Part shown: piece by piece, positions 25,501-38,840 of the stretch
Layout: each line of letters opens with the position of its first letter
How positions within the stretch are numbered: position 1 is the stretch's first letter
Notes under the pieces: model-generated
The model's input: the letters and a program-made list of their open reading frames with translations, nothing else
What the model was told of the DNA's origin: nothing
The model's database searches: none
Made by a program: the position numbers and the translations under genes
Assembly: GCA_050084985.1 (NCBI GenBank)
Contig: JBITNC010000001.1
Span: forward strand, 189,658,001 to 189,722,000
Direction: 5' to 3'
Length of the DNA: 64,000 nucleotides
Source of the DNA: Nageia nagi
Lineage: Eukaryota; Pinophyta

Positions 25501-28500
25501 GGGGAAATTTTAGATGAGGAAGGAAGGGCTAAAGGTATAACACTATTGAAGAAGTTTTTCATTATGGACAACAACATTGGGATCCATACCCAGCTAGATG
25601 CAAAGCCTATTAAGCAAAAGCCTAAAATAGTTGATCCTACCAAGTCTATCCAGATTAAGGAAGAGATTCAAAGCTATTAGATGCCAAGTTTATTCAGGCT
25701 ATAGATTACCCTCAATGGGTGTCAAATATTGTCCCTTTCAAAAATCTTGAAGGTCACCTTTGAGTGTGTATAGATTTTTGTGATCTCAATGTCACTTTTC
25801 CTAAGGATGACTTTCCCCTACCTAACATTAACACTTTAGTTGAAAAGATGGTAGGATATGAGATGTTATCCCTCATGTATGTTTATTAGGGTATAATTAG
25901 ATTTGGGTCTCCTCGAATGACCAACACAAGATTGATTTCACTACACCTTGGGGAACTTATTGTTATGAATTCATGCCCTTTGGACTCAAGAATGTTAGTG
26001 CTACCTATCAATGAGATATGACTTATGTATTCCATGATATGTTACATGATATCATGGAATATTATGTAGATAATTTTTTTTCCAATTTTGAAATAAGATA
26101 TCAACATTAGGAGGTTCTAAAGAAAGTCTTTAAGTGGTTACTTAAGCACAATGTTAGGCTAAATCCTAGAAAGTGTGTATTTGGTGTCACTTCAGGTAAG
26201 CTTTTGGAATTTATTATTTCCAAGAGGGGCATAGAGGTTGATTCTAATAAAGTCACTTCCATTACTAGTATGCCTTTGCCTCATGATCTTAGAACCTTAA
26301 GAAGTCTCTAAGGCAAAATTTAGGTTATTAGTCGATTTATAGCTCAACTTTTTAACAAGTGTCACCCATTTAATGCAATCCTTAAAAAAGGTATGAGATT
26401 TAATTGGAATAAGGGTTTTCAAAAGGCCTTTTATGATATTAAATAGTATTTTCTCAAACCTCTTATTCTCATTCCACCTAGGAATACCATTCCCTTTCAC
26501 TTGTATCTTTTGACCACTAACTTTGCTTTGGGAGTCATGCTTGCACAAAAATGTGATGAGGACAAGGAGCAAGCTATTTATTACCTCAATCATATCTTGG
26601 TCAATTATGAGCTTCTATATGTCTACATTGAGAGAGTTTAACTCACCCTTATCTTTGCAACCAAGAAGTTGAGACATTACATGCTAAACCATACTACTTA
26701 TGTCATTTCTAAACTTGATCCATTAAAACATATGACAAGAAAGGTGTACCATAATATGTGAACTACTAAATGGATCTTATTTTTATTCAATTTTGATCTT
26801 ATTTTTATCAAGAAAAAATCCATTAAGGGTCAAGTCATAGCCAATCAATTAGCAGAGGCACCCATCTAGATAACTACTCCTCTTGAGATCACCCTCCCTA
26901 ATGAGGACATTTTTAAGATAGATGAGATTAAGGAGATATTTGACACTTAGGAGGACTATGATATGACTATGTACTTTTATGGATCTAGGTGTGAACAAGA
27001 GGGTGGGGCTGGAGTCATCTTATTCATTCCCTAGGGTATCCCTATTCTATATTCTTTCAAGCTAGACTTTTGATGTACAAATAATAATTCTAAGTATGAG
27101 GTGCTTTTTTTGGGACTTAGGGCCATCCTAGAGTTAAATTTTGATTGGTTACATATATATGGAGATTCTTAGTTAATATTAAATCAAGTCTTGGGTATCT
27201 TTTAGTGTCATAATGAACTCCTAAAGAGCTATAGAGATATGGCCTTGAGTTTGCTGAAATTGTTTAAGGCTTATAAGATTGAGGCTGCTCCCTAATCATC
27301 TAATCAATTTGCTAACACCATGGCCTCTCTATGATCTCTTATTCCTCCTAACCCTCATAAACATATTCAAAATGTGGAAATTTTAACCTTGAAGGATTCT
27401 ACACTTAATTTATTTTTACCACAAAGTTTGCCTTTAGCTTCTATCAATGAGATTACCGTTGAGCATCATGATCTATGGTATAAGCAATTACATGAATATC
27501 TTAAGTGGAATGCCACACCACCAAATTTATCAGCCAATGAAAAATGTACATTAAATTATAAGGCCTCAATGTATACCATACAAGAGGATGTGGTCTATAA
27601 GCAATCCTATGATGGTGTCCTCCTTCTATGTCTAAAGATTTATGATCAACAAATAGCAATACAAACTTGTCATGATGGTATTTGTGGTGGGCACTTTAAT
27701 GTAATGCCCATTGCTAAATTTATTCTTAGAATAGGTTATTATTTTCCAACCATGGAGAAAGATTGTAAATAATATGTTAGAAAGTGTGTTAAGTGTCAAA
27801 AACATTCTCACTTATAGTATCTTCCTACCTAGGCACTTAACCCTATTCAATCTCTATGGCCATTTTCTTAGTGGGGTTTTGATCTTATAGGATAATTTTA
27901 ACCCCAATATTTAGGTGAACAAGTGTTTGCATCACCATGACTAAGTACTTAACTAATTTTGTCAAACCAGAGGCCCTAATATCCACTACTAATCCCAAGA
28001 TTGCTAATTTTATAGACATTATATCATTTTCCACTTTGACATACCACATAAGATCATATCAAACAATGGCACTCCTTTTAAGAGTCAAAATGTTATGGAA
28101 TTATGCAATGGGTATAACATTCAACATTCTTTCTCCATGCCATATTACCCCTAGGGTAATGGCTAGGTAGAAGCATCCAATAAAACCATTATCATAATCC
28201 TAAAAAAGATGGTGAATAATAATCATAGGAATTGGTATGAGTGTCTCCCTTATGCCTTATGGGCCTATCATACTAGAATTAGGATGCCTATGGGGGAAAC
28301 CCCATTCTCCTTAGTCTATGGTGCCAAAGTAGTCATGCCCCTTGAGTTAGAGATTCTATCCCTTAGAGTTTAGTTACAGGGTCTCATTCTTGATGAGGAA
28401 GCTAGGCAAACCCAATTAGACTAGCTAACCCTTCTTGATGAGCAATGTGTTAATGCCATACAACATCATAAGGTCTATTAAGAAGGTTTTAAATATGTGT

Positions 28501-28740
28501 ACAACAAGAAGGTTTAACCTAGAGAGTTTGAAATTGGTAACTTAGTCCTTAAAGAGAATCAACAACAGTCACATCTTGATAGGCCATTCAAAGATAAGTT
28601 TGCACCTAATCGGTTAGGGCCTTATATTGTGAAGTGAAAATTTGGCATAGGTGATTATTATTTGGCAAATATTGAGGGTCATGAAGAGATGGAGCCTATT
28701 AATATCTTCCATATTCATCCATTCTACATTTATTTTTCCT
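25500..28740 (+). pseudogene. E2 pol: RT, RNase H, second RNase H, integrase (Tat lineage), broken
   Basis: RT runs from about 25600 to 26300 with DFCDLNVTFPKDDFPLPNI, TPWGTYCYEFMPFGLKNVSA and a damaged catalytic box YYVDN near 26060 (second aspartate replaced). RNase H follows to 26830 (ALGVMLAQK). The second RNase H of the Tat clade spans 26961-27330 (GGAGVILFIP, IYGDS, NQFANTMASL). The integrase zinc region is complete: H and H at residues 100 and 107 of the frame from 27374, then CVKC near 27790. The core shows NNGTPF, in which the catalytic aspartate is changed, and VEASNKT, in which the glutamate is kept. The tail with NRLGPYIVK ends near 28740. There are many TAG and TAA stops. Confidence 0.88.
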
Positions 28741-31300
28741 TACATATATTGTCTTTATATGTTCTTCTATTTGTTTGCTTAGTTTGTTTGTGCTTGCATT
28801 TTATCTCATCATCTTGACTTTATTATCATAGCATGCTATCATGTTCTAGTCTCTCATTTCTCTCCCCCAGGTATCAAGGGTTGGCTTACATGGAGCCACA
28901 TCCTTAGACTTGGGTGTGTGTACCACTCCTTTTATTTCATCACCTTAATTTCTATTTGATCATATCATTGGGGGTTAATACTTAGTTGGCTCTCCACTTT
29001 TTTAGTGTCATCCTACCTTTTTTGGATGCACAAAGACCATCAATCACTCATCTCCCTATCACCACTTAGTCCTTGTATCACTTGGTCATTCCTATCTATT
29101 CATACCATTTTGCATTTATCATATTATTCCCTACTTTAGTCCTCATCTAAGTCAAGGCTGTTGGATATTATCTTCTTTCTACTATGAAGTAATAATAATA
29201 CTAGACCTACATGGAATTCAACCCCACACCAACTCAGTTGGACCAATTGGTTTTCTTTATTGACATTTATTATTCATATTTGTGATTATCTTCACCTTGT
29301 CTTGTTTTTTATGTTGGGTCCTTTGTCTTCTGTTCACCCAAAGATCCCATCTCTAGCATTTTCACATGTCTATCTAAGTCACTTGTAACCATACATGATC
29401 CATAGATTCTAGATGATGATACAACCACTTGGGTCTCAGTGACTATGTCAGATTTCCCAACATATCACTCCCTTGGGATTGATCATAGGTTGCATACTAT
29501 CATGATTCATGAGGGAAATATCCTATGAGATTGTTGTGACCCCTAACCTTGATGGAATTGTGTTAATTTGATAATGTGGGTATTTGTGTATATTTTTTTA
29601 TCTTTATTTATCTCTTTTATGATGATTTCAAAGTCTTATGCATGTTTATTTACACTTTCACTACTTTTTAGGCATTTTTGTCATGTTTTTTCATTTGTTG
29701 TTTTGTCAAAATTTGGTTTTATTTACCTTTCATAAAGCATTCTAATGTTGATAATTTGATGAACAATCAATTTTACTAGTTCTACACTTGTGCTAGTATC
29801 ACTAAGAAGTCAATTTCATTTGTTTAGATCATGTCTCACCTAGGTTTTTTTAAAGTTCAAAGTTGGCCATTTGTGCTTATGTGCTTGGGCACCCTAGCAT
29901 ATAGACCTAGGTCACATTCTTGTCTTGGGTTGCAATATCATCATATTTCACCTCATTAGATCTTATCATGTCATGTCATATCATTTTGAGTCATTTCATT
30001 ACCATTTTGTTGCTTATTTTATTTCAAGGATGAAGGCCCTAAAATTTGACCCTTGTAAATATTAGCTATTTGATTTGCCATTTTGAGGTGCCCGACAAAG
30101 TCTATTTTTAGATCTATCAAATTTTGGTCCTTCATTGATATAAACATAGTTGGCATGTCAAGTTGCATAGTCCATCCTTATTGTTTTGTCCCTTTTTGTA
30201 AGCCATTCTTGGGGCCACTCATAATGACACACTTTCAATAGTCACTGAAAGGTTTTCATTTAGTCCAAGTTGCCTTCTATTTTGGTTTCAAAAATAGGTC
30301 AAATGACATCAATTTTTTGAACTATTTGATCTTGCATTTAGATTGTACAACCATCTATCATATTGTTAAGGTCATTTTTCAAATCATTCTCTTGGTTGCT
30401 TATTGTAGTCTATCGAATTTTGTAATTTTCACTTTTTCCAAAGTGTCATTTTGCTATGTTTCACTTTTCACTCAATTGGGTTGCATTTTGATAGTATCAT
30501 GATTATGTTTATCCTTATTTTTGTTATGCTCTATGCCAATCAAGTATGTATTAGGGGTCATTTTTCCTACTACCTACACCATTTCTCATGCACTTGTGGT
30601 GCAATTTTGATAACATTTTGGTAGCATTTTGGCTCATTTCTCATGATTTTGGGTTTCTTTTTATGTTATTTTACTCATTTCATATCTTTTCAATCTTTCT
30701 TAATTTTTTTCACGTGGACTTTTAGTCTTTGTTAGTTTATGTGTTTATTCACTATTTTCTTATTTGTCCATGTGTGTTATTTAATGATTGTTTTGTGTTT
30801 GTCATTTTGTTTACCCTTGTGTGTTTAGGCATACAAGTTCATTCCCATATGATGTGGTTAAACATACAAGTCCATTTTAACTCTTTCTTTTTAGGATTCA
30901 TTTTAGGTTCATTTTCAGTCATGTTTATCATGTTCATTTTAGTCTTCATTTTGGGGTTCATTTTAGTCTTTTCACATGTAAACATTATCTCATTCATCCA
31001 TAAAACATATAAGTAAATGCATTCATCACATTCATATCATAGGTAAACGTACACAATATGGTCAAAAAGGGTCTCATATATCATGGTTAAGTGTCAAATA
31101 AGTACATTTATGAACAAAATCTAGAATAGAGTCCATAAGTATGCATCCATAAAAAATGTACATCAGTATACATGTATCAAAAATAAGTGTACAATGCTAA
31201 ATACATGATAGTAAAACATGCATATACATATAATGTCACATGGTCCAAGCACCAAAATTGGTTTGGTCTTGCCTCCTTCCTTCACCCCTAAGGTGAAGGG
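28741..31300. other. E2 T-rich spacer between pol and the antisense PMD gene
   Basis: No gene is supported. The plus strand is T-rich, with repeated TTCATTTTAG phrases near 30890-30970. Open frames such as 30729-31016 are hydrophobic, compositionally biased and without motifs. Confidence 0.6.
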
Positions 31301-33900
31301 TCCCCTATCCCTTAGCATTTGCTATGGGGAGTGCTAGTCTCCCCATGTCCCTCTATTTCCACCCCTATTAGGATATTCTCTCCCATAGCCCCACTTTGTC
31401 CAACCAAAGGGGGTGACTTGAAAAACCATCCAACCACCTATGAAATTACTCATCTCATGAGCTTGCCAATCCTTGTTGGGGTCTTTATCCTTGTATCATC
31501 CCCTATGAATGTCATCTTTATCCCTATCTTAGCCCCTACAATCATCGTCTCTATCCTTGCTACCTATTAGGGTGCTAGTTATTTGATTGAGTGCCCCTCA
31601 TTATGATGGCCCCTTGCCATGCTCTGTGACATAATCCTAGTTATGGACATAATCTAAGAGGCCTCAAGGTCAATCAACTCTATTCCTACCTCTAATAGCT
31701 ACCTTTGTCATGCTAGGGCCTTCATGGTGGCCCTATCCACCTTATCCAATGCTCAACTTAGCTATCTATATGTGCCACTTGGTAATTTTAGGGGATGCAT
31801 CTCTAATGGATCCATTTAGACCATTGAATCTATTGCTACTCCTACCTTACACCCTAAGCCTATTAGCAACACCTCTATTTGCATGCTCACCTCTACCTCG
31901 AGGCTTGCACCCCCTTAGCCTATGCTCATAGTACATCCTTCTCTTAGGCCACTACTATGAATATAATAAAAAGCATCTAGAGGTCACCCTAAATGGTGCC
32001 ACCCCAACCCTCCACTGTGGACCTAGCCATTTGCTCAACCTCAATATGACCTTGTAGAATGTCCACTAAGCCTACTGCAGTCACCCATGCTACCTCGATG
32101 TTCACTTGTACTATCATAATTGCCACCCTAGCTACCTACTCTATCATTAGTTAAGCCTCTACCTATGCTAGCTGGGCCTATAGTACATCACTCTCTATCT
32201 AAATATGCATTAGCTCTAATACGATCTCTACCAAGTTAAATTAAGGGATCCTAGGCCTATCTGACTCCTCCTATGCTGATTTCTCTAGTAGATTCTACAT
32301 CCATCTATCATTCATCCTATAGCTTCTCCTCCTCCTCATCTTCCTCCTAGGCATCATCCTCCTCCTTATCCTCTTTAGCCTCAACCTTTGTAGCTTCCTC
32401 CTTGATAGAATCTCCCTTGAATCTTGGGCTAAATCCTCCCTCTAGGATCCATGGGTCCACTGCCAAAGCACCCCTCTACCTCTCTACCATGAGCTAGGTT
32501 AGAAGCTAGGCATGTTGTGGTGCCCATCAGGCATCATATGATGGCATAGTTCTAGTGTTGTCCATGAATTCTCTCACTAATGGTGCATCTGGTATCACAT
32601 CTGACTCAATGTATGCTAGCCTTAATCTCATTGAGGCATCTCTATCAATCTTGCTATTTAATAATAGTTCCTAGGTCACATCATGTACTAACCTATGTTG
32701 ATGCTACACCTTGTCAAAGGGGAGACCTCCATGTACCTAATGTGGTGACCCCTAAGGTGTTAGACCCTATAGGCCCTCGCTATCTGTATGACATCCTCCA
32801 CCTATGTTGGCCCATCCTAGTAGGGTTGGTAGATCATATCATGGGGTTGTAAACCCACCAACATCTCTTGGTACTAGTATTTGTTCTCCTCATGGGGTCA
32901 CATCATGTACTAACCTATGCTAATGCTACACCCTATCAAAGGGGAGACCTCTATGTACCTAATGTGGTGACCCTTAAGGTGTCAGACATTATAAGCCCTC
33001 ACTATCTATATGACATCCTCCACCCATGCTAGCCCATCCTAGTAGGGCTAGTAAATCATATCATGGGTTATAACCCCACCAACATCTCTTGGTACCAGTA
33101 TTTATTCCCCTCATGGGGACACCTCCTAGGTTGCTCTTGCACATGCTCCCATCTTGTCTCATATGGAATCTCTATCCTAGCCATTAGGGGAATGTCCCTC
33201 ATTAGCTCTAATTAATGTACAACTATAGGAAGTTTGTTCAACCACCTAGGTTGAATGTGCTCCTAGGCCCATACCTGAAGTAGGAGCATAGTGCTCACAC
33301 CTCATCTCCCTTGAGCTATCATCGCTAGCTCTCCATAGGTATATGCTAGCAATGTTGGCCTTTAGAAACATATCATGCTATCTTGCACCATCCTAGTCAC
33401 TATATAAAATATATTCCATGGGAATCTCAATCTTGAGGAATATAGTAAGATAAATGATGATATTAGTAGTAGCACCATCATCTCCCTCCATTTGAGATGA
33501 CCCTCAAGATATAGGGGAGCAATAAGCACCCCTCCTATCTAGATGTCCTAGGTTTGGTACCCATATTTGATATATGGTCTAAGAATTACTCTATTTTTTG
33601 CCACTATGATGGGATCACCCTCACACAACACTTAGAAGATATTGTAGATATCATCTAGTGTAACTATCATGTCCCCTATTGGGAGTAGGAAAGTCTATCA
33701 ATCTAGGTCAAAGTGATCCCATAGTGTTATCATGTAGGATGTGTCTCCCTTCATAAGAAGAATCCTAGTGGCTCTTGCAAGCCCTATGACATCTATCTAG
33801 GCCTAGTATGCTAGTGTTAGGGCTCCTTGTACCTCAATCCATAGTGGTCAAAACTTGTGCCAAAGTTTCATCTAGCACAAATTTCAAGATATTAGTTTGT
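31300..33900 (-). pseudogene. Decayed plant mobile domain (PMD) gene, antisense inside E2
   Basis: Minus-strand translation shows a PMD near 33720-33200: LWDHFDLD, then FLLPIGDMIVTLDDIYNI at about 33695-33640, the family signature FHLP-GEMTVTLEDV. Further along come LLAYTYGELAMIAQG and LLQVWA-EHI. Next lies a 222-bp tandem duplication (32675-33118), then an acidic run rich in E and D near 32410-32330 and a heptad-rich tail near 32230-32060. The layout PMD, acidic linker, coiled coil matches the E0 copy. It lies between integrase and 3' LTR and opposite to the element's own transcript. It is full of stops and not functional now. Arabidopsis relatives act in silencing; any such role here is inference. 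Confidence 0.75.
32675..33118 (-). repeat. 222-bp tandem duplication within the E2 PMD gene
   Basis: 32675-32896 and 32897-33118 both begin GTCACATCATGTACTAACCT and stay alignable to the end with scattered differences. The period of 222 is a multiple of three, so the duplication kept the frame. Confidence 0.93.
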
Positions 33901-35769
33901 TAATTTGTCAAAAATATTTTCAAAGTCAGTAGTCTCTAATTCTAAGTCAATCTTATGTGTGACTTAGAATGTCATGTCATATTTTTGTCTAATCCTACAT
34001 CTTAAGTTTTAGATTAATTCTTCATTAGTCAGAATTATCATTATTTGGGACAATTGGATTAACCTAGTTATCCGAGACATGGACAATCATGTAGTTTTTT
34101 AGATGATTTGTAGTCATTAAATTTTGAAAAAAATAAGTTCTCTATAAAAAAAATAGATAAGAAGCATCTTACATCTTACATTAAAAAAATAAAAATTATA
34201 TTACATTAAATTAATCACAACATCATTCTACAAAAATAAACACAAGATCTAAAAACTTCGTATCAAAAGGTTTAAAACCCTATCTATTTTGTTATGGGCA
34301 TGTAAGTCTTATTTTTCATCACCTATGTTGATGTTTCTCATGTTTCAACTATCTTATGTTTGTTTTATATTCTATAGAAACTGTTCTTCCTATTTGTAGA
34401 ACTATTTTACAATCTACCTTTATAGCATATGCCTATAGGATGTCTTTTTAGCTATTATTTATAGCTTGTCTTATATTCTTTGTTAATTTTAGTTATAAAT
34501 TTATTCTTGTTTCAATTACTATTTCAATAGGAAATTAAAACAACACCTAGAATCTCTATTTATAATAGGTGCAAATAACGTAGGCAACATTTTACCCTAC
34601 CTTTTTCATTAGTAGCTTTTCTCTACTGCTAGGTGGACCTCTTGGGCCTACTACTACCATTCTTATCTAATGATTTTTCATATTCTATGTGGTCCAACTT
34701 ACCATTCACTCAAGTGGTTGTTCTATTGCTCATAGTTATAGTACTCAACATAGTGAAAGTCAATATGAAAATAGTCAAATGAACATATCACAATCATGAT
34801 TTTTACTTTTAATTTTTCTTTTTTACCCTAATTAGATCATCCTAATGATCCTTGATTGCCTAGATGACTTGATCAACCCTATTCATTCTGATGACTTATA
34901 GTCATCAAGATGATTTATCCAATCCTTATCACACATTGTAAACTCTCAATCGTACTCATTATTTTTTGATCCAATCAATAAAATGATCAATTGTATTATC
35001 TTGTCATCCATAACACCTTCCTATATGAGGGGGAGAACTTCACACAATTCAAAATTAATTAATTTTTTTTATTTTTAGTAGGTACATCATAGAATTTGTT
35101 AAATGCATGGTCAATCCTTCTTGCATCATAAATGCTCACTAGACAATTATTAGGTTGACATGATTAAAGAAGCATGTTTGATGAGGCCATTATAATTCAT
35201 CATGGTGGATTGGCAATAAACACATTTTGACATCACTATGTTCAAAATTATTATCTTAGCATGACATGATTTATTGGTGATCAAAATACTTAGACATCAT
35301 CATGTTTAGCTTATCCTTCTTATGCAAGCATCATATGCCTTCGTGCTACGATTTCATGTTTGGTAGGTTTGTATGCCTATGATCATTTCCGTTTGACTGT
35401 TGGGGCAAAGCAAAATCATGTATCATACCCTTTAGCTATTGGGGAAAAGTAGAGGATATTCCCTTCAACTACTAGAGCAAAGTAGAGGTCATTTCCCTTT
35501 AGATAATTATATTATATTAGATTAAATTTTTGCTTTATTGTTTACTAGATACTTGATACATTTGTTAGATTTTCTCAATTCTATCTTATATGACCTGTCA
35601 TGTTAAAAAATTATATTAGATTAATGTGGTTACGATGATTTTATATGACCTATTATGCACCAAAACCAACTCTCATCCTAATCAATTTATTAGCATTTAT
35701 CACTTATCATTAGTGTTTATCATTTCACATATTTTTGTACTAAGCTTCTCATAGGTTTAGAGCTTAGCA
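33901..35769. other. E2 3' untranslated region
   Basis: No gene seen. Near 35385-35510 a unit of roughly 32-40 bp recurs three times, each with a TTGGGGCAAAG- or TTGGGGAAAAG-like core followed by a CCCTTTA phrase. Confidence 0.65.
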
Positions 35770-35783
35770 TAAAAAGGGGCAAC
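35770..35783 (+). other. E2 polypurine tract
   Basis: TAAAAAGGGGCAAC directly before the LTR start. The E3 tract (62146-62159) has the same AAAAAGGGGCAA core. It would prime plus-strand synthesis. Confidence 0.75.
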
Positions 35784-36986
35784 TATAAACACCCTAAAAA
35801 TGCATCTTACTTTGTTGAAAGGGTTACATATACATTTTGGCATATATCATGTGTCACATTATCATGTTGTAATAATGTGTGTTTTGTAGGTCCATTGACT
35901 AGACTAATCAACTCAATCTAGACTTTTAGTTTGCTAACACCCTTTGGTACTAGTCACCCGAATGACTTGTCAATCGCTCAGATGACCCTACAGATGTCAT
36001 AATCATTAATATGATTTTGAATAAGTGTTATAAAATTCAATTGTCACACATTCCAAGATCCTTATTTGATTTTTATTCTTTGACCTATACGAACTTTGCA
36101 ACCTCTATATTTTCTAGCAACTATACTTGGGCATTTGGAGATATTTTTGAAGGGTTTACCAAGTCAAGAACATTCCTCTTCAATTTTGAGAATGGTTCTT
36201 CATCAAAAATGGATTGAGGTATTCCTTTCCATTTGAGGTTTGATTTGAGATAATTAATCATGTCTTTCCTTGTTATTTCCAAATTTGAAGATTAATCCAT
36301 CCTTGATCAAAGCTTGTATCCTTTTATCTTAATTAGCAATTGCATTTTGTATGACATATAGGCATTAACTAGGCTAATACATCATAGGGTTTTAGTACAG
36401 GGTTTGACCTTAAAGGTCCAAACCCTAGGGTTATCATATTTTTATTACTTCATTTACAATTCTTAGCTTAGATCCATTGATTTTAGCTTTACATTTATTA
36501 CCTACATTATTATTTAGTTAAATCTTTGCACATATTATTTGTATTTGCCAAATATTGAATATCACTTGTCAATTTAGCATAGATCTAACATATCATTTGT
36601 CAATTTTCATTATTCAAGAATTTAACACTTATCTTAGTGAGTCTAGCACACATTTGCATCCTAGGCATGAACACATTTATGAACATCCATGTAATTATGG
36701 ACTAAGGGGATCTACAACCTTGTAGAGTTGGGGTTTCATCCCATATTGGAAAATCACAAGGTTTCAAGGACTTGTGATTTGAGGTCCCCTTTCCTTCTTG
36801 TTATTTCCTTTTCATATTTGACTACAAACTAGTATCATTGAAGGCCAAGGATCATTCTTACACTTTGATCTTGTCATTTTATCACAACATACCATGGGAA
36901 AAATTAGAATTGAATATCTTAGATCTTGAAGTACTCATGAGTGGCTTGAGTGTTTGATGTGTTGAGGATTCCAAGGTGTTCACACA
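35784..36986 (+). repeat. E2 3' LTR (1203 bp, complete)
   Basis: It starts TATAAACACCCTAAAAATGC (TG changed to TA), parallel to the E3 LTR start TGTAGACACCTAAAAATG, and ends CACACA. From 36119 on it matches the 5' LTR at 18243-19078. The flank ATGTC follows. Confidence 0.82.
36399..36426. other. 28-bp palindrome in E2 3' LTR
   Basis: AGGGTTTGACCT and AAAGGTCCAAACCCT form a near-perfect inverted repeat. It is shared with 18481-18508, so it predates the insertion. Confidence 0.75.
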
Positions 36987-36992
36987 ATGTCA

Positions 36993-38840
36993 ATAAATTT
37001 TCTACCTTTTGAAACAAAAACTATTAAAAGCCTTGATATTAGTATTTCAAAATTGGATAAAAGAATTCCATGTACTCATAAATGTAAGTATTCAAGTAAT
37101 TGGTACTATACTTACCCATCTAGGTGAAGGTAACATCCATTACCCCATCTATTTTTCTAGTTGGAAGATGGTGGATGAAGAAACAAAGTACACCATCACA
37201 AATAAGGAAAACATTAGCCATGGTATACACCCTTCAAAATTTTTGTTATTATTTATTAGCAATAACATTTATTTTCTTTATAGATCATGAGGCATTATGG
37301 TACCTTATAAGTAAACCTCTTAGACAAGGATGAATATGTTGATGGTTACTACTATTTTAAGAATTCACATTTAAAGTAATTTTCAAACCAAGTAACTTAA
37401 ATTCAATCCTCAATATGCTATCATGAATTAACAATGAGGAAACCTTGAAAATTAATTGATGATCTACCTAGCGCACACTTATTCAGAGTAGAAGCAATTC
37501 TTGATGACTTAGAGGAAATAACAACTTTTATAACATCAACACAATTCCCTAATGGCTTATCCTTGAAAGAGGAATATAAATTTTTAATAAAATTAATACC
37601 ATATATCCTCATATTGAGTTAAATTTATAAAATTGACATGGATGAAGTAATTTATTGCATAACACTTCCCCATGAATGCAATGAAATCCTTAGAGAAGCA
37701 CATGATAGACTAGTCAAAGCCCATTTCATTAGAGAATTAATGAGAAAAAAGTTCTTATAGATTGGACTATGGTGACCCATTCTTCATAGAGACACCCATT
37801 TTTTATCCAAGATTTATGATATCTACCAAAGAATCGGTCATCCATTGATAAAAGATGAACTACCACTTCAACCCTTCTACCCTTACTACCATTCAAAAAA
37901 TGGGTGATCGACTTTATAGGCCCCATGCCACTTCCAATACAAAAATCAAGGGCCCAATATATCATTACCACCATTGAATATGTCACTATATGGTCAGAAG
38001 AAATGATAGTAAAATATTTTACAAATCAAACTATGACCAAATTTATATAGGAAAATATAGTTATAAGATTTAAATATCCTAAAGAAATTGTAAGTGATTA
38101 GGGAAACCACTTTTTTAACTATACCATTAAGGAATTACTCACTAAATTCATGATCCAATACAATTAGAGCTCATCATACCACCTGCAAGCAAATGGATCC
38201 ATTGAAGGTGTTAACAAAATACATGAAAGGAATTTAAAAAAAAAAATCATTTCCATTGGGTAATTAGATTGCAAGGAAAAGTTGTCAGTAGTACTCTAGA
38301 CATATAGAACTTATATATGGTTAAATAAAAAGATACCGTTTGACTTAGTTTATGGACTTGAAATGACCATCTCTATGGAGTTTAAAGTTTCATCCCTAAG
38401 AATCACCCTCACAACATGACTTGATGATCATTGGTCATTTCAAGAACAACTATTCAATCTCAACCAACTAGATGAAAATTAATGTATAACCCTATATGAC
38501 CAAATTTAAGAAAAAAATCAACAAAAAAAGCATGCATTATAGACACATAAAGAATTGATAATTCAAAATAGATTACCAAATACTTTTATATGATAATCAG
38601 TATAAAAATCATCCAAGGAAATTAAAAATTTGATGGATCAATCCCTATGTAGCCCAAGCTATCAATATGAAGACCCATACAACTAAAATATTATATGGTC
38701 AAAGTTGATAAGGGTTTGTAAATGGTCATTGACTAAAATGATATATTTCTCAAAAATAAGTAACCCGTAACCATCTTATATAGATTTACAATTTTTTTTT
38801 TGAAAATCTCTTGACCCAAAATATATTAAGTTGGGGAGTA
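36993..38840 (+). pseudogene. E5 pol fragment: RNase H and integrase of another Ty3/gypsy lineage
   Basis: The reading starts inside RNase H directly after the E2 LTR: KEFHVLINVSIQVIGTILTH, LGEGNIHYPIYFSSWKM and, in another frame, ITFIFFIDHEALWYL. Then DDLPSAHLFRVEAILDDL (37465-37520), the integrase zinc region near 37690-37850 (ILREAHDRLV, with both cysteines of the CxxC pair read as tyrosine, YDIYQR), a core to about 38340 and LVYGLEMTISMEF near 38350. Only one RNase H is seen, so it is not the same lineage as E1 and E2. RT and everything upstream lie left of E2, outside the window. Many stops are present. Confidence 0.78.

Larger units (their letters stand above)
18243..36986 (+). mobile_element. 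E2: large Tat-lineage Ty3/gypsy retrotransposon with antisense PMD gene
   Basis: Order in the window: truncated 5' LTR, leader, gag, protease, G-patch-like motif, RT, RNase H, second RNase H, integrase, T-rich spacer, antisense PMD, polypurine tract, full 3' LTR. The missing first 335 bases of the 5' LTR are best explained by insertion of the E0/E1 block into it. The right flank is the interior of another pol (E5). Target duplications cannot be checked because the left end is outside the window. Confidence 0.8.

Noticed and set aside
30729-31016. Hydrophobic frame of 95 codons that looks like a membrane protein
   Set aside because: It is a by-product of T-rich sequence (repeated TTCATTTTAG); no signal or family pattern.
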